A stretch of 64,000 bases of DNA, from NCBI GenBank assembly GCA_030789695.1, contig CM061141.1, positions 198,465,440-198,529,439 of the forward strand. Reading direction: 5' to 3'. A program made the translations under genes and the position numbers. Under the pieces are notes generated by a model. It searched no databases. It was not told the origin of the DNA and was given only the letters and a program-made list of their open reading frames with translations. The number at the start of each line of letters is the position of its first letter. Positions within the stretch are counted from its first letter, which is position 1. Shown here in pieces: positions 1 through 11,086 of the stretch. Source of the stretch: Scilla litardierei (Eukaryota; Streptophyta; Magnoliopsida; Asparagales; Asparagaceae).

Positions 1-945
1 TCCTGCTTTAGACCCTCCCTGATTTGATTTTAAAGATTTGCTACTCGAACTTGATAATTCTTATACTAAGTCATTATTATTTTCTTTCCGCTCACCATAC
101 ACGCTTTTAGAAAAAAATTGCTAGACTAAAATGAATTTCAATTACTTTATCCGTACCAGGTTCGTTGTGCTCGTATACTAAGGGTTTTGTGTAAACCAGT
201 TTTAATTTTTTTTGCACATCCTGGTTCCTCTAAAAGAAGTTCCAATCTTGATCGTTTTAAATTTTCTTTCCATGACTTAAAAACTTTGAAAGCGTTTAAC
301 ACGAGCTTAAATTCTTCAGTTACTTTAATTCCATTCTTTGAATTTTCAAAATTGTTGCCAAAATTATATTAAATTACTGCCGTATAATATTTTCTAAAAA
401 CTACGTCCTTAATATTCGTGTAAATGGTTTTACTTCCTTTTAAAATGATTTTATATAAATCAATAGACCATTTTCCCTTATTATGAATATTCGACTCAAA
501 CTTATTTCAACTCGCTTTATCGATCTTCAAATATTTTATACAGATGAGGAATTCCAATTTTTTTTTGAAGTACAACAGTTTTCAATTTTGCGTATTTTAG
601 CTTGTGCTATTTACCCTTTTTCTTTTCCCCCTCCTATATAAGCATCACTACACCCCCCCCTTTTCCCTCAACCTAAACATCACCATTGAGCCAAGTTTCG
701 TCTAACCAAGCTGCCCCCTTGTATTCGTCCTATCTGAACTTGTGCTTATCGATCCTTCCCTCGCCACGCTCTCGACCTCTCTTTATTGCTTAGGCCTTAG
801 GGTCCGTCAATGTCTGTGTCAACTCTTAGTTGTTAGTAGACCCTTGGACCTTTGTGAGGTGTCGTAGTGTACATACCTAAGTTGTGTACGTGGGCTTGAA
901 TGAGTATACCCCCCATAGTATATTGATGCTTGCCTATTGTGTTAT

Positions 946-955
<10 letters not shown>

Positions 956-977
<22 letters not shown>

Positions 978-978
978 T
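956..978. repeat. (TA)n(CA)n microsatellite
   Basis: A run of TA dinucleotides passes directly into CA dinucleotides. It is a simple sequence repeat in the non-coding interior of E4. Confidence 0.85.
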
Positions 979-1380
979 CGGAGTTATTTGTGATATTATG
1001 AAGTTGTTGGTGTGTTAGTGTTTATAGACTTGTGTGTGGCTAGCTATATCATACTAGGGGTGCCTGTGTATATAAGAGCTAGTGTTGGAATATCTAATGG
1101 AGTGTATGTAGTTAGAGATACTTGTAATGGTTGGAATAAAATGATTGGTAAAGCTATGTGTATGTTAAGTGTGATAATAATAGGTGAGCTTATATATAAG
1201 TGAGTAGGCCTATTGAGTGACCTATATACTAGTACGTGTGAGTATGTGCTAGTAGGTAGATATATATTGTGTTTAGACGTAAGTAGTTATGCTTTGTTGC
1301 ATGAGTATATAAGTGACATACATATGGTAATAGGGTTATAATTTTGATTGGTACTGCTTGCTCTTACGGGATGTTGTATG

Positions 1381-1404
1381 CGTGTATACCGTGAGGTATA
1401 CACG
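1381..1404. repeat. Perfect 10-bp inverted repeat with GTGA loop
   Basis: CGTGTATACC and GGTATACACG flank a four-base loop. The match is perfect and could form a short hairpin in the element RNA. No function is assigned. Confidence 0.7.
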
Positions 1405-2705
1405 ACTATTGCACATCTTAATTATGTATGTATAGGTGTATTAGTATACTAATTATAGGTAGAAGACTATGGTGTGAATAAATATATATATATGTTACAT
1501 GTGTGTGACTATACGATGAATACGTATGCATGTATTAGGGAGTGTATTATAATTATACGTGTGCTGATGTCGGTATTATTATTATTATAGTACATAGAGT
1601 GATTGAACTATGTAAGTATTACCTAACTAAATATTAAGTGTGACTGACTTATGGTGTGCATATGGTTGTATTGGTAGACATATATATATATATATGTTGG
1701 AGTGATATCGGTATACGTATAAATGTCGTGTTACGTATATAGAATATTCTGAGATGTGTATTGAGTCTCACTCAAGCTTGAGTGGGTATACTCTAAGTAT
1801 ATTGAATGTATGTCTGAAGTTTGAATATAGCAATGTTTGATGTATGTATAGTGATAGGAGTGTTTGTGCCTGGTTGTGCTACGCACATGATTGTGGGTCG
1901 CTACGCCAGTATATAGTTATAGGTGCTGGTCTTGTGGTATAGTTATTTACTAAGGACTTGTTGTGTGAACGTATGTGTACTAGCTAAACTAGGTGTGTAG
2001 ATGTACTAGAAATATATGATGGTATGATTGGTGTATGTAAATGAATTGTTAGCGGGTATGGGTGTGCACCAAGCACGGGTAAGTATGTGCTTAGCTATAG
2101 TTATTGGTGACTATGATATATGTGGCGTGTCGTAAATACAGTTATAGGACCGTACGTGATGTGAATATATGGTGAACTATTTGCATGAATTTGAATGACT
2201 ATATATTGTGAAACGATAGTGGTAATGAATGTATATTAAATATAGTGAAGCTTGATTAATAATGGTATGGTGTGACTACATGAGTTGATGTGTTTGGCAT
2301 TGGATGTGTTCTAGGGATTATTAGAGGGTAGTATACCCTTGATGTTTGTACATAGGTAGCTACCTATAGGTAGAGCAAGGATTGTATTTGCTAATGTGTG
2401 AGACTATCTTTATATGAGTATCTGAAATATTGTTTTGTGTTTAGGTAAGTAGTAGTTATATAAGGGATGTATGCTTATATATATGATTTAAATACATGTA
2501 TGAAATTGACTGACTATAATAGGTATAAGTATATGACGTATGTGAATGTATATATATAGGTGTTGGTAGTGTTAATGTTTGACTACCTAGTGCGTATATG
2601 AGCACCTGTAATGACTATACCTGGTTTGAAATATAATGTGACTTGATTGGGGTAGTTATTAGAGCGACTAGATATATTAGAAATTCAGAGGACGGACTTT
2701 ATTCT

Positions 2706-2718
2706 AAGGTGGGGAGGA
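2706..2718 (+). promoter_or_regulatory. Polypurine tract of E4
   Basis: A purine run lies immediately upstream of the LTR start TGTAACGACC. The preceding bases resemble the GAGGACGGAATTT block before the 3' LTRs of E1, E2 and E3, which marks it as the plus-strand priming site of the same broad Gypsy group. Confidence 0.75.
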
Positions 2719-3305
2719 TGTAACGACCACTTTTCGTTGTACGTTTTTCGTGCACGTGCTTTTGGCCGTGCACGTGTTTGTTTTAGACTTTGTTTGTTTG
2801 TGAACACTTTCGTGTGATATGCCGTTGTGAACGTCTCTGAGAGTATTAAATAGTGGCACTATCTTGGAACGACATTTCTCGAGTCGTTTTCCCACAATTT
2901 AATCTTACTCGATGAGACGTGACGATTTTCACTTTTGACGGGAGACGTTTCTATTTTTAGTTTCGACGTCCGACGTCAAAATTGAGATCCGTCTTCTTAG
3001 TTAGCTCACTCTCGTCAACACGATCACCCTGATATTTATTTTATAATTTTTGGAGTTTATTTGACCACTTTTATATTTTTACCAAGTTTTATAATATTTT
3101 TAATAATCACGTTTTAAATTAATTTCGGCCAAATAAAATTTATTTGAGTTTTAAACGTTTTAAATAATTTTTGAGCCAATTTCCAGCTCATTTGTACCAA
3201 GTCAAATCCTTGGGTGAGTTGGAGAAGTTGAAATTCAAATTTTAAATTATTTTAAACTCCTAATCTCATTAGGATTAGCCCGAGACCTAGTCAACCCATC
3301 TACAC

Positions 3306-3315
3306 TATATAAATA
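3306..3315 (+). promoter_or_regulatory. TATA box of E4 LTR
   Basis: TATATAAATA lies about 590 bp into the LTR, with a GC-rich transcribed-leader-like sequence beginning about 35 bp downstream. This suits a U3/R promoter. Confidence 0.6.
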
Positions 3316-3379
3316 AGCTCTAGGAAGACCGATTTTCACAAGAAAATAACCCGAGCCGCTTCCAAAACACAAATTTGAC

Positions 3380-3400
3380 GTTGCGACGATTCGTCGCAAC
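3380..3400. repeat. 21-bp palindrome in LTR leader
   Basis: GTTGCGACGA and TCGTCGCAAC flank a single base. A second palindrome of similar size follows at 3516-3536 (GACCGAGAGA / TCTCTCGGTC). Both lie downstream of the TATA box and so could form hairpins in the RNA leader. Confidence 0.7.
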
Positions 3401-4787
3401 GTTGCGACGAACTTCCACCGCACGACCGAGAGAACAGCCCCAAAATCCCCGCTCCGACCGTTGGCCGCCCCCGCACCCAGCCGCTCCGCATCGCCTCCGC
3501 TTGCACCCCGTGTCCGACCGAGAGAGTCTCTCGGTCAGACCGAGAGAATTCCCCGCTGTCTCCCGCATCCCCGCTCCGCACAGCGCCCGCCTTATCGCCC
3601 GCCTTGTCGCCCCGCCTCCGCTAGCGCCTGATCGAGCGGATCGCCCGCCCTTCGCAACGTTGTAGCGCCTGCTCCCCCGCATCCAAGGCGCCTGACCGGT
3701 GCTGTCCCCCGCACCGACCGACAAATCTCTCCGTACCAAGGCCCGCACCGACCCCAAGCGCTGCACAGCCCCGCCGCATGAGCTCGACCGATGGAATCCC
3801 TCGCATTGGCTGTGTACGACCGAGAGCCATTCGTCGCAACCCCGCACCCGTCGCACCACTTGCCTCAGTGGGCCCCCCAAGTTCTCCAGAGGTATTGTGG
3901 GTCCCCCATAGGTCCCTAGGACTACTGTGGGCCCCACCTAGGTCCTTTCTCTCCGACGATTCGCCGTGCACGACGTTGCGACACGTCGAAGCCCGTCGTC
4001 GCACGTGCTAGCTTTGGAATCTGGAACCGTTGCTCCGGTTGATGCTCTGAACTTTCCAGCGAGAAATCCATATTGGAATCAGGACTTGGAGCGCGTTCTC
4101 TTATTCCAACCCCTGGCGTCGCTACCCGACGCCAGTGTAGCTTTCGCGTCGTGTTGAGGTAACGCTTTGCACCCCTAGGACCCCCAACCCATTGCCTGCT
4201 AATCAAGACTAAAATTGATGTTTTTAAAATGTTTTAAATGTTTTAAATTCACTAATCAAGATTAATAATATGGACTTTAGGCCGGTGGACTTGTGCACGT
4301 AGGATAATTGTGATTTTGGACTCTCTTGGACGGTGTGCTCAGACGTTGTACTTGCAGGCAAGTGAAACTTGCCAACTCTTGTGTAGGGCCATGTTTTTAG
4401 GCCACTTCCTTGCTTTTAGCATAAAAGAGACTAGTCAGTGAAATGATAGCTGGCTAGATGCCTACTTGATCTAGTTTAACAACGAAACTAGATCCGTCAC
4501 CTAAATGATCTAGCTTGACAACGAAGCTAGATCCAACTCTTTAAACTTGTTGATCATGCATACTAAACTGTCATGTTTACTTTCCTTACTGTACGCTTTA
4601 CTACTTGCCATGTCATGTCATCCATGCATTGAATATTGCATTCGTAGCACACGCTACATACTTGTACTTGCTTGTCCTGGCTAGGTGCACCCCTATGCCA
4701 TCATGAAAAACACTTCCTGGCTCGTGTTCCAGAAACGAGCATTACCTTTCGGGGGTAAGGCCCTGGCTCGATACACGTGGGAGGGGT

Positions 4788-4925
4788 AAGAGTTAAGCGG
4801 CCAATCAGCTGGGAGTCTGCCTGATCAGCAACTACAGCGGTAAGGCGTAAACTCTGGGTTTGGGGCGGAGTTAAGCGGCCAATCAGTGTGAAAGAAAGCC
4901 ATTTCAGCTGTAAGGCGTAAACTCA
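4788..4925 (+). other. Conserved LTR block, two related units
   Basis: Two related units each contain a GCGGCCAATCAG-like core and end in TAAGGCGTAAACTC. Equivalent blocks occur in the E1 LTRs near 12420-12552 and 28625-28760, and in reverse orientation in the E2 LTRs near 30600-30840 and 37950-38180. Conservation across otherwise divergent LTRs suggests a functional U5 or leader element. Its role is unknown. Confidence 0.5.
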
Positions 4926-5613
4926 GCTCATGACATGAAAACGTGACTAGAGAAATCCTTGTAAATGTTTATAGTCTTGCCACACTTGTCATGCCATGCT
5001 AGTTTACTTGTTGTTTTCTTTACCTGCTGCACTCATACTTTACCTGCCATGTCATTGCATACTTTTAGAACTGCTAGGTTGTTTTGCTTTACTTTCAGTT
5101 TCCTTGCACAAGTCTCTTGTAGACTTGCTGACATGTGCCCCTTGCTCTTTTGGGTGTCACATGTTAGACCCTGAGCCAGCGACCGTTGCTGAGTACGTGG
5201 TGTTTTGCTGACGCTGAGCCTGAGTCCATGTCTTCCCAGGAGGAGTTTTGCAGACACCGGCGACCTTTCTTTGTGACCATGCTGAGTTCTCCTTTTGTTT
5301 TAGGTTTTCTGTTAGTTGTCGGTGCGTGGCACCTTTGTTTTATGCGTTGTACTTTTGTTGGCCATGTGTGGGCCTTAGACTCTTTTTCTTTTAGCCTGGT
5401 GGCTTTTATGTGATGTTGAAACTTATTTTATGGATATTCTGAGATATCTCTTTTGTCTCATTTCATTATTATTATCTTTATTTCGTTCGCGTTGCAAGGA
5501 CCTGCAGTTTTAAAATTTGATTGACGCTTATCGGACTTGCAGCTTTGCAGCTTCAAGTCTGAGCGGACCTTCTCACGCTTCGCCTCCATATTTTTGGGAA
5601 GCGGGGCGTGACA

Positions 5614-6092
5614 GCGGGTGGGGAAATGCCCGGCTACGGCCCGTGCGGTGGGGCAAAATCCCACCGGCGCATTGCCCGAATCGACGACGGACCGCCGGCC
5701 GCGTGCCGACGGTGGGAAAATGCGGGGCCACGGCCCTTGCGGTGGGGTAAAATCCCTCCGCCGCATGGCCCGAAGCGACGACGGACCGCCGGGCACCTGC
5801 TGACGGTGGGGAAATGCGGGGCTACGGCCCATGCTGTGGGGCAAAATCCCACCGCCGCATGGCCCGGATCGACGACGGACCGCCGTCCGCGTGCCCACGA
5901 TGGGCAAATGCAGGGCTGCGGCCAGTGCGGTGGGGCAAAATCCCTCCGCAACCTGGCCCGAATCGACGACGGACCGTCGCATTTATCGAATCAACGACGG
6001 ACCGCCGTCCGCGTGCCGACGGAGGGGAAATGCAGGGCTACGGCCCGTGCGGTGGGGGAAAATCCCACCGGTGCATGGCCCGAATCGACGAC
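5614..6092. repeat. GC-rich 94-bp tandem array, left piece
   Basis: Tandem units of about 94 bp carry a CGACGACGGACCGCC box, a GTGGG(G)AAATGCGGGG box and the inverted repeat CGGTGGG...CCCACCG around a short A-rich loop. Shortened 32-38 bp units are interspersed. The left edge is cut by the E4 LTR and the right edge by E3. The last five bases, ACGAC, are the E3 target duplication. The unit order matches 55344-55615, which supports a higher-order repeat. Confidence 0.9.
6088..6092. repeat. Left target-site duplication of E3 (ACGAC)
   Basis: ACGAC precedes the LTR end at 6093 and is repeated directly after 44379. It supports a single insertion event spanning 6093-44379. Confidence 0.9.
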
Positions 6093-6148
6093 TGTCACGC
6101 CCAGCTTCCCATTGTACTTGGGAGCGAGGACGCGACGAAGGTCCGCAT

Positions 6149-6208
6149 GTGCTTAAAGCAAGAAGGAGGTATTTTTTTTCTTTTTTCTCTCCTCCTTGGT
6201 TTAAGCAC
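6149..6208. repeat. Imperfect hairpin near E3 LTR end
   Basis: GTGCTTAAA...AAGGAGG (6149-6169) pairs with CCTCCTT...TTTAAGCAC (6191-6208) around a pyrimidine-rich loop. In the other LTR copy E2 inserted inside this hairpin, duplicating TGCTT. Confidence 0.7.
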
Positions 6209-6482
6209 ATTACGCGTTTGTGTGATAACATCCTGCATGTTCTTCCATGCGACTCAAACAACACAGATAAATCTTGTTACAATCTTAATGTCTCAAAAAT
6301 GAATACAACAAAAGGGATGTAAAAGAGAGAGGGTCATATAGCCCATACAAGTTTTGGGAGATACAACAATTACAAAGATATTGCATAGGTACGAAGCTTC
6401 TCAGCGGGAAAGCTCAGCGGCAAGGTGCTCCTGGTCAACATGCTTAGTCTCTAAGCAACTCCTCTGCAAACCTGTCTACTAC

Positions 6483-6519
6483 CTGACGTATATTTCACAA
6501 GACAAGAAATATACGTCAG
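6483..6519. repeat. Perfect 14-bp inverted repeat with TGACGT arms
   Basis: CTGACGTATATTTC and GAAATATACGTCAG flank a 9-base loop. The copy at 40175-40211 is identical. TGACGT is the core bound by plant TGA/bZIP factors, so a regulatory role is possible but inferred. Confidence 0.75.
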
Positions 6520-6619
6520 CGAGGGTCGCTCGGCAAGATTTAAAGCATTAAGTATAAAAGGCCCTCGGCAAGGTTTTCAAAATCATTTCATGATTTCAAT
6601 AATTTAAACATAACAGCGT

Positions 6620-6845
6620 AAGAAGCAATGAGCATGACAAGAGTGGTGTACAAAGTAATGAACATGACAAGTGTAATGTGTACAGAAATGAGCATGGCAG
6701 GTGTATGTGTGTACAGCAATAAGCATGGCAAGAGTGATGTGTACAACAAATAACATAGCGAGTGTAATGTGTACGGCAGTTATCATGGCAATTGTGTGTG
6801 TACAGCAGTAAACATGGCAAGTGTGTGTGTTTATCAAATAACATA
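6620..6845. repeat. Degenerate ~36-bp tandem repeat in E3 LTR
   Basis: About six or seven units read roughly GTGTACAGNAATNAGCATGGCAAG. The repeat is shared with the other LTR copy near 40310-40550. It creates spurious Cys/His-rich ORFs on the minus strand. Confidence 0.75.
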
Positions 6846-7967
6846 ACAGTTCTAAGCAAGTTGAAATAAAGTAATGACTTGGCAATTTGTAATTTCACGT
6901 CCGTGTTTCTATTCACTCCTAGGGTTCCCGCCTTTAAGACGTGATGAGTATGTTATTCTTCACGCGGGGGGTATAATCGCGATTGATACTAGCCCACCGT
7001 ATAGGTGGTGCTCTTGAAGACATGACCCCTACATACGCTTAGTAGCCGTTCAACCCTAACCCCACCCAAAAGTTTTCCGAAACACGAGCCGGCCTAGTCG
7101 TATTACAAGCACGAAGTTGTCAACTCACATGACATCACGATTTCACTATTTCGCCTCTTGGGCGCATGAATTCATAATTTCACGATTTCACGTATTCCAT
7201 CATTATACATTCCAACAATAACCGTTCAATCAAAAGTGTGCAAGCATGCTGTGTAACATGACATGAATCAAAACAAAGCATTTCTTGACATAGCGGTTAA
7301 ATGTAACGATATTTAAAAAAGTTATAAAATGCACACTTGCATATCAGAATGACTCAGGTCAAAGAAATTAAAAACAACGGTTTCAAGATTTGTAAAAAGT
7401 GCAATTGCCTGATTTGACGATTTGGGTGCTCAGGTAATCACGATGGAAGGCGTTTTATATCTGCGTCGTTAGGTCCATAACATCAAGTTAGAAGTTATTA
7501 ACTCAACTAGATTTATTATTAGGTCTAACTTCTTAACGATGTTTTTTTCCTAGAACCACTATTATTATCTTTTTATAACAACTCATACATTAAGCTAATA
7601 TATAAATGTATTCTTACTACTCTTATATATGTAAGCATATAATTTATATAACCTGCTGAGATACTATAAACATCTGTTAACTAACATAATAAATTGTTTA
7701 ATGAAACAGAAGGCTTCAGAATTATATGTAGTACTACGCATGCATATGACAATACATATTTGAGACACTTGATCATAAAAATTATATATAAAACTTGTAT
7801 ATAAATAGTTCTGACAGTACCCCTATGAGTTGTCTTAACAAAGATATAGACCTGACACTGTTCAAGTATTGAACCCACATGTGATAAGGTACAATAATTA
7901 ACTGTCATAGTAATATAATAGCTAAGTGTACTAACATACAAATTTTATATAATAAAACCCACTTACA

Positions 7968-8750
7968 GATGTTTTCGTTGTGTTGGTTCGCGTGGCAAGC
8001 AGGAGTGGCAGCGGCGACGACGTGATCTGTGAGGCGTGGCGTAGATGGAGTAGGGGTGCGACGGATCCGTCTGGCGGTGATCTCTCAGGCGGCTACCAGA
8101 TTCGAGCGTGCGTCGATGTTGAAGAGGGGAGGAAAATCGTTGCCGGCGGATGACTGAGCGGTACTCGGGGTTTCGTGCGGCCTGAACGAGGAGAGGAGCG
8201 GCGGTTTGCAATGCGAGGTCGCCGATGAGGGGGGGGGTCGGACTGGGTGGCGGATGTTAGTGGCGAGGGACGGCGGGGGATGAGATCACCGACGAGTCCC
8301 TTGTCGCGTTGGGGAAGAGGAAACAGGGGGGAGGGGCTCGAGTGGGTGGCAGCTGGGCCGGCTGAAGGAGGAAGGGCGGCGGCCCGAGGAGACTGAGGTC
8401 GGAGCTTGGGGTGTTAGCGGGGAGATGTGCTGTCGGGAAGTTGATCGGAGGGAAGGAGGAGGAAGGGTTGGCGTTGGGGGGTGTTTGCTGACGGGTGAGA
8501 GGTCGGGGCAACTCGAGGGTAGCGGCCTGGGAGCTTGTCGAGTAGGGGAGGTCGGCGATGAGAGGTGATCGCCAAGGCCGTCGTAAGAAGGAGCGGTGGC
8601 TTCAGAGCGGTGAGGAGATGGGCGGTGGCTGAGCGGCAAAGAAACGCCCTGAGTGTGTGTGTTTTTTTTAAGAACAGGAAAGGGAGCGACGTGCGACAGT
8701 TACGGGCTGATGGGGAGACGTGGCCGCTTGCACAGGGAAGAACATGAAGT
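7968..8750 (-). other. GC-rich exon-like block with strong splice donor in E3 LTR
   Basis: In minus sense this block is C-rich and resembles the 5' leader of a plant gene. It ends at ATCT followed by GTAAGTGGG, a near-consensus 5' splice site, and then AT-rich intron-like DNA. The same arrangement is kept in the other LTR copy (41664-42440). It may be the transcribed leader and first exon of the element, or captured gene DNA. No protein family was recognised in its ORFs. Confidence 0.45.
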
Positions 8751-9137
8751 GAGGGGGGTTGTTATGATAAGAAAAACAAATAGGTTTAATAATTGACCTC
8801 AAATGAGTTTGATTTGTTTGTTTACAGATTTCGAAATGATAACAGTATTCTTAACAAAAAAATATTATTAAGGGGGAAATAATATATGTTTATTATTATT
8901 AGGTTGGTATGTTTAAACCAAGTAAGTATACAAAGATTCCCCCCTTTTAACCGTTAGATGATTATTATAGTTAGATGTTTAAAAAATCTCAGTTAGGATT
9001 TGATTTGGAGTATTAATATAAGACTCATTAAGATATCATGCGATCATGATAAACATTTTAGTTAAGACATTTAGAAATATTAGGATTTAGAACCAATCAA
9101 CTTAAGATTAGATCGGGGGATCGGCTTGCTTATGATT

Positions 9138-9207
<70 letters not shown>
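9138..9207. repeat. (TA)n microsatellite
   Basis: A long TA run. The homologous site in the other LTR (42835-42889) is shorter and interrupted, and accounts for much of the length difference between the two LTRs. Confidence 0.9.
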
Positions 9208-9217
<10 letters not shown>

Positions 9218-10708
9218 TAATAAAAACCAGTTTGATAAATCAATTTGCACGTTGAAAGCTCCAACATTGAAAACCCTTTCCTCTTTCTTTTTTTATAATA
9301 TATATAAGGCTGGCTTCTGTGCGTTCAAATGCTTTCATTTGAAACTTTTAATATATGATAATATATATAATATTCATATATATATATAGTAAGCTAATAT
9401 CGGATTATTACGAATCTGTGCCCCGACATCCAAAAATTAGAAAGAAGATAATGGGGCGATCGCGCCTCCGGGAGGATCGTGGATATGGGGTCCGGTCAAG
9501 CGTCAGAGCTGTGGAAACTTATTGTTAAAGTAATTTAGATTTGATAAGCTAAGATGATTAGATATTATAGTTATTCAAATTATCATCTATTTAAGATATT
9601 TAGCTGTGGTAATATGAGATCTTGGTCGAGATATTTGATCTGTTTAGTCAAGATTTAGACATGTTTCGGATGGTCCGTCAAGTTACTTGGATTAAGATTT
9701 GGTTTATGAAATTGATTTGGGATAAATAAATCCAGTTTCATAACATTGAGTAACATTTATTCAGACAAGATATCCTGATTAGGAAGATCAACTCTGCAAG
9801 ATTTGCTTCGGAGGGTCGGCCTAACCGGGAATTGGTTAGGAGAGATCGATTTGATTAAGACCTAGGATTTACTACGTTCACGGTCTGATTTAGAAAATTG
9901 GTGTAGTTAAGATTAGCTACAATTGGGAGGATCCGACAAGATGTTTAGATCGGGATCAGATTGGATGATCGATTCGGTTAAAGTATTTCTCTTGATTGGT
10001 AAGATCCGTTTGGCTAGGACAATTAGACGATCACGATATTAAAGTTATTAGGATTTGGTCTGTTAGGATTTCATTCGTATAAAAGATACGATTTGTTAAG
10101 ATATTAGGAGCGAGTTTATGATTTAGTAAGATCATTTAAGATTCGATCGCTCTTGATTTGGAAATCGATCCGGTTAAGATCAACATCGATAAGATGTTTA
10201 GATTTGGCTTGAATGATTCGTCAAGATATTTGATTTTGGAAAATTGAGTTGATTAACCCGATTAAGATTGGGTTGGGGGAGTTCGATGTGATCAACTTAT
10301 TATTACGATATAGAGTTGGTACATATTGTTGCGTAAGATATTTAGAGTTAAGATTTGGAGATCAGATAGGATCAATTGTTAGGATTCGTTAGGTCATTTG
10401 ATCGATTTATGAAACGTATTAAGATTCGGATTAGAAAATCGATATACGTTAAGACATTTAGATCTGGTAGCTAGTTTTGATTAAGATGAGATTTGAGGAA
10501 TCATCTGATCAGGATAATCGGATTATTATGATCCCACCTTTACAATCAACATCAACCAACTTAAAGGAGATATTATCGCGGTCGCTAAGTTGCGTTCTCA
10601 AACTATGAAAATAATAATACCAAATAAACTCGTACACTAATACTCAAATAAATCACTATACTAATCGAATACATACGAGATACGTATATACGGAAACAGG
10701 CCGTTACA

Positions 10709-10794
10709 TCCTACCCACCTTATAAAAAATTCCGTCCTCGGAATTTAATAAAGCTGACGTGGGATGTAACGACCGACAGAATCAAATGGGTCTC
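10709..10794 (-). promoter_or_regulatory. E3 polypurine tract and 3' part of internal domain
   Basis: In minus sense this short stretch reads CCGAGGACGGAATTTTTTA, then AAGGTGGGTAGGA directly before the LTR start. It is homologous to the 3' internal end of E1 and E2. It ends with GTCTC, the left target duplication of E1. Confidence 0.75.
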
Positions 10795-11086
10795 TGTAAC
10801 GACTGCTTTTCATGTATCTGGATTTAATATAATATAATATTTGTTTTGGTGGATTTTCTCCTCATGTGTGGTTTTCGTCTCCGTAGCTTTCATTTTCGAT
10901 CGATTCGTCGTATTTTCTCGTTTTTTCCTTAGGATCGTCGATTTCGAAGTATGTCACTCGTGACGGACTTCATAACGGTCGTATCTGACTATTAGATCAA
11001 GCCTAGGAGTCTTAGGAATCGATCCCGGGGCCCCGCGCTCCATATCGGAACTTTTTGTGCTCATTAGCCGGTATAAGAAGGGGCAC

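Larger units (their letters stand above)
1..2718 (+). other. Non-coding internal region of Gypsy-related element E4 (left end outside window)
   Basis: No convincing coding sequence is present; the only ORFs are about 60 codons. The stretch from about 980 to 2690 is T/A/G-rich and C-poor on the plus strand, with many short TATATA and GTGTGTA runs. A promoter-like stretch with a TATATAA box occurs near 640, followed by a C-rich leader. The region ends in a Gypsy-type polypurine tract that abuts an LTR, so I infer that at least its right part is the internal domain of a large non-autonomous (LARD-like) element. The leftmost 900 bases could belong to another element. Confidence 0.5.
2719..5613 (+). 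mobile_element. 3' LTR of Gypsy-related element E4
   Basis: This 2.9 kb LTR starts TGTAACGACC and ends GGGGCGTGACA, the terminal pattern shared with the LTRs of E1, E2 and E3. A TATATAAATA box lies at 3306-3315. Downstream is a GC-rich, palindrome-rich stretch (about 3360-4160), then a block near 4360-4930 that resembles the U5 side of the E1 and E2 LTRs. The polypurine tract directly before it makes it a 3' LTR. It abuts the GC-rich array at 5614, implying insertion into that array. The target duplication cannot be tested because the left end is outside the window. Confidence 0.8.
6093..10708 (-). mobile_element. 3' LTR of E3 (4.6 kb)
   Basis: In minus sense it starts TGTAACGGCC at 10708 and ends at 6093. 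It holds, from low to high coordinate: a hairpin near the end (6149-6208), a CTGACGTATATTTC hairpin, a roughly 36 bp degenerate tandem repeat (6620-6845), AT-rich DNA, a GC-rich exon-like block (7968-8750), a long TA microsatellite, and a region dense in TAAGAT motifs (9530-10510). The short ORFs in it are repeat or leader artefacts. The second LTR copy is colinear. Confidence 0.88.

Noticed and set aside
3320..4206. GC-rich ORFs up to 205 codons
   Set aside because: They lie in the GC-rich leader part of the E4 LTR, overlap in many frames and show no domain.
5458..6322. ORFs of 100-180 codons
   Set aside because: They cross the LTR-array-LTR junctions and mix unrelated repeat sequences.
6596..6916. 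Cys/His-rich ORFs resembling zinc fingers
   Set aside because: Produced by the 36-bp tandem repeat containing CATGGCAAG and GTGTAC; no regular finger spacing.
8257..8747. Pro/Ser-rich ORFs on the minus strand
   Set aside because: GC-rich LTR leader-like DNA; frames differ between the two LTR copies because of small indels (for example 117 against 148 codons).
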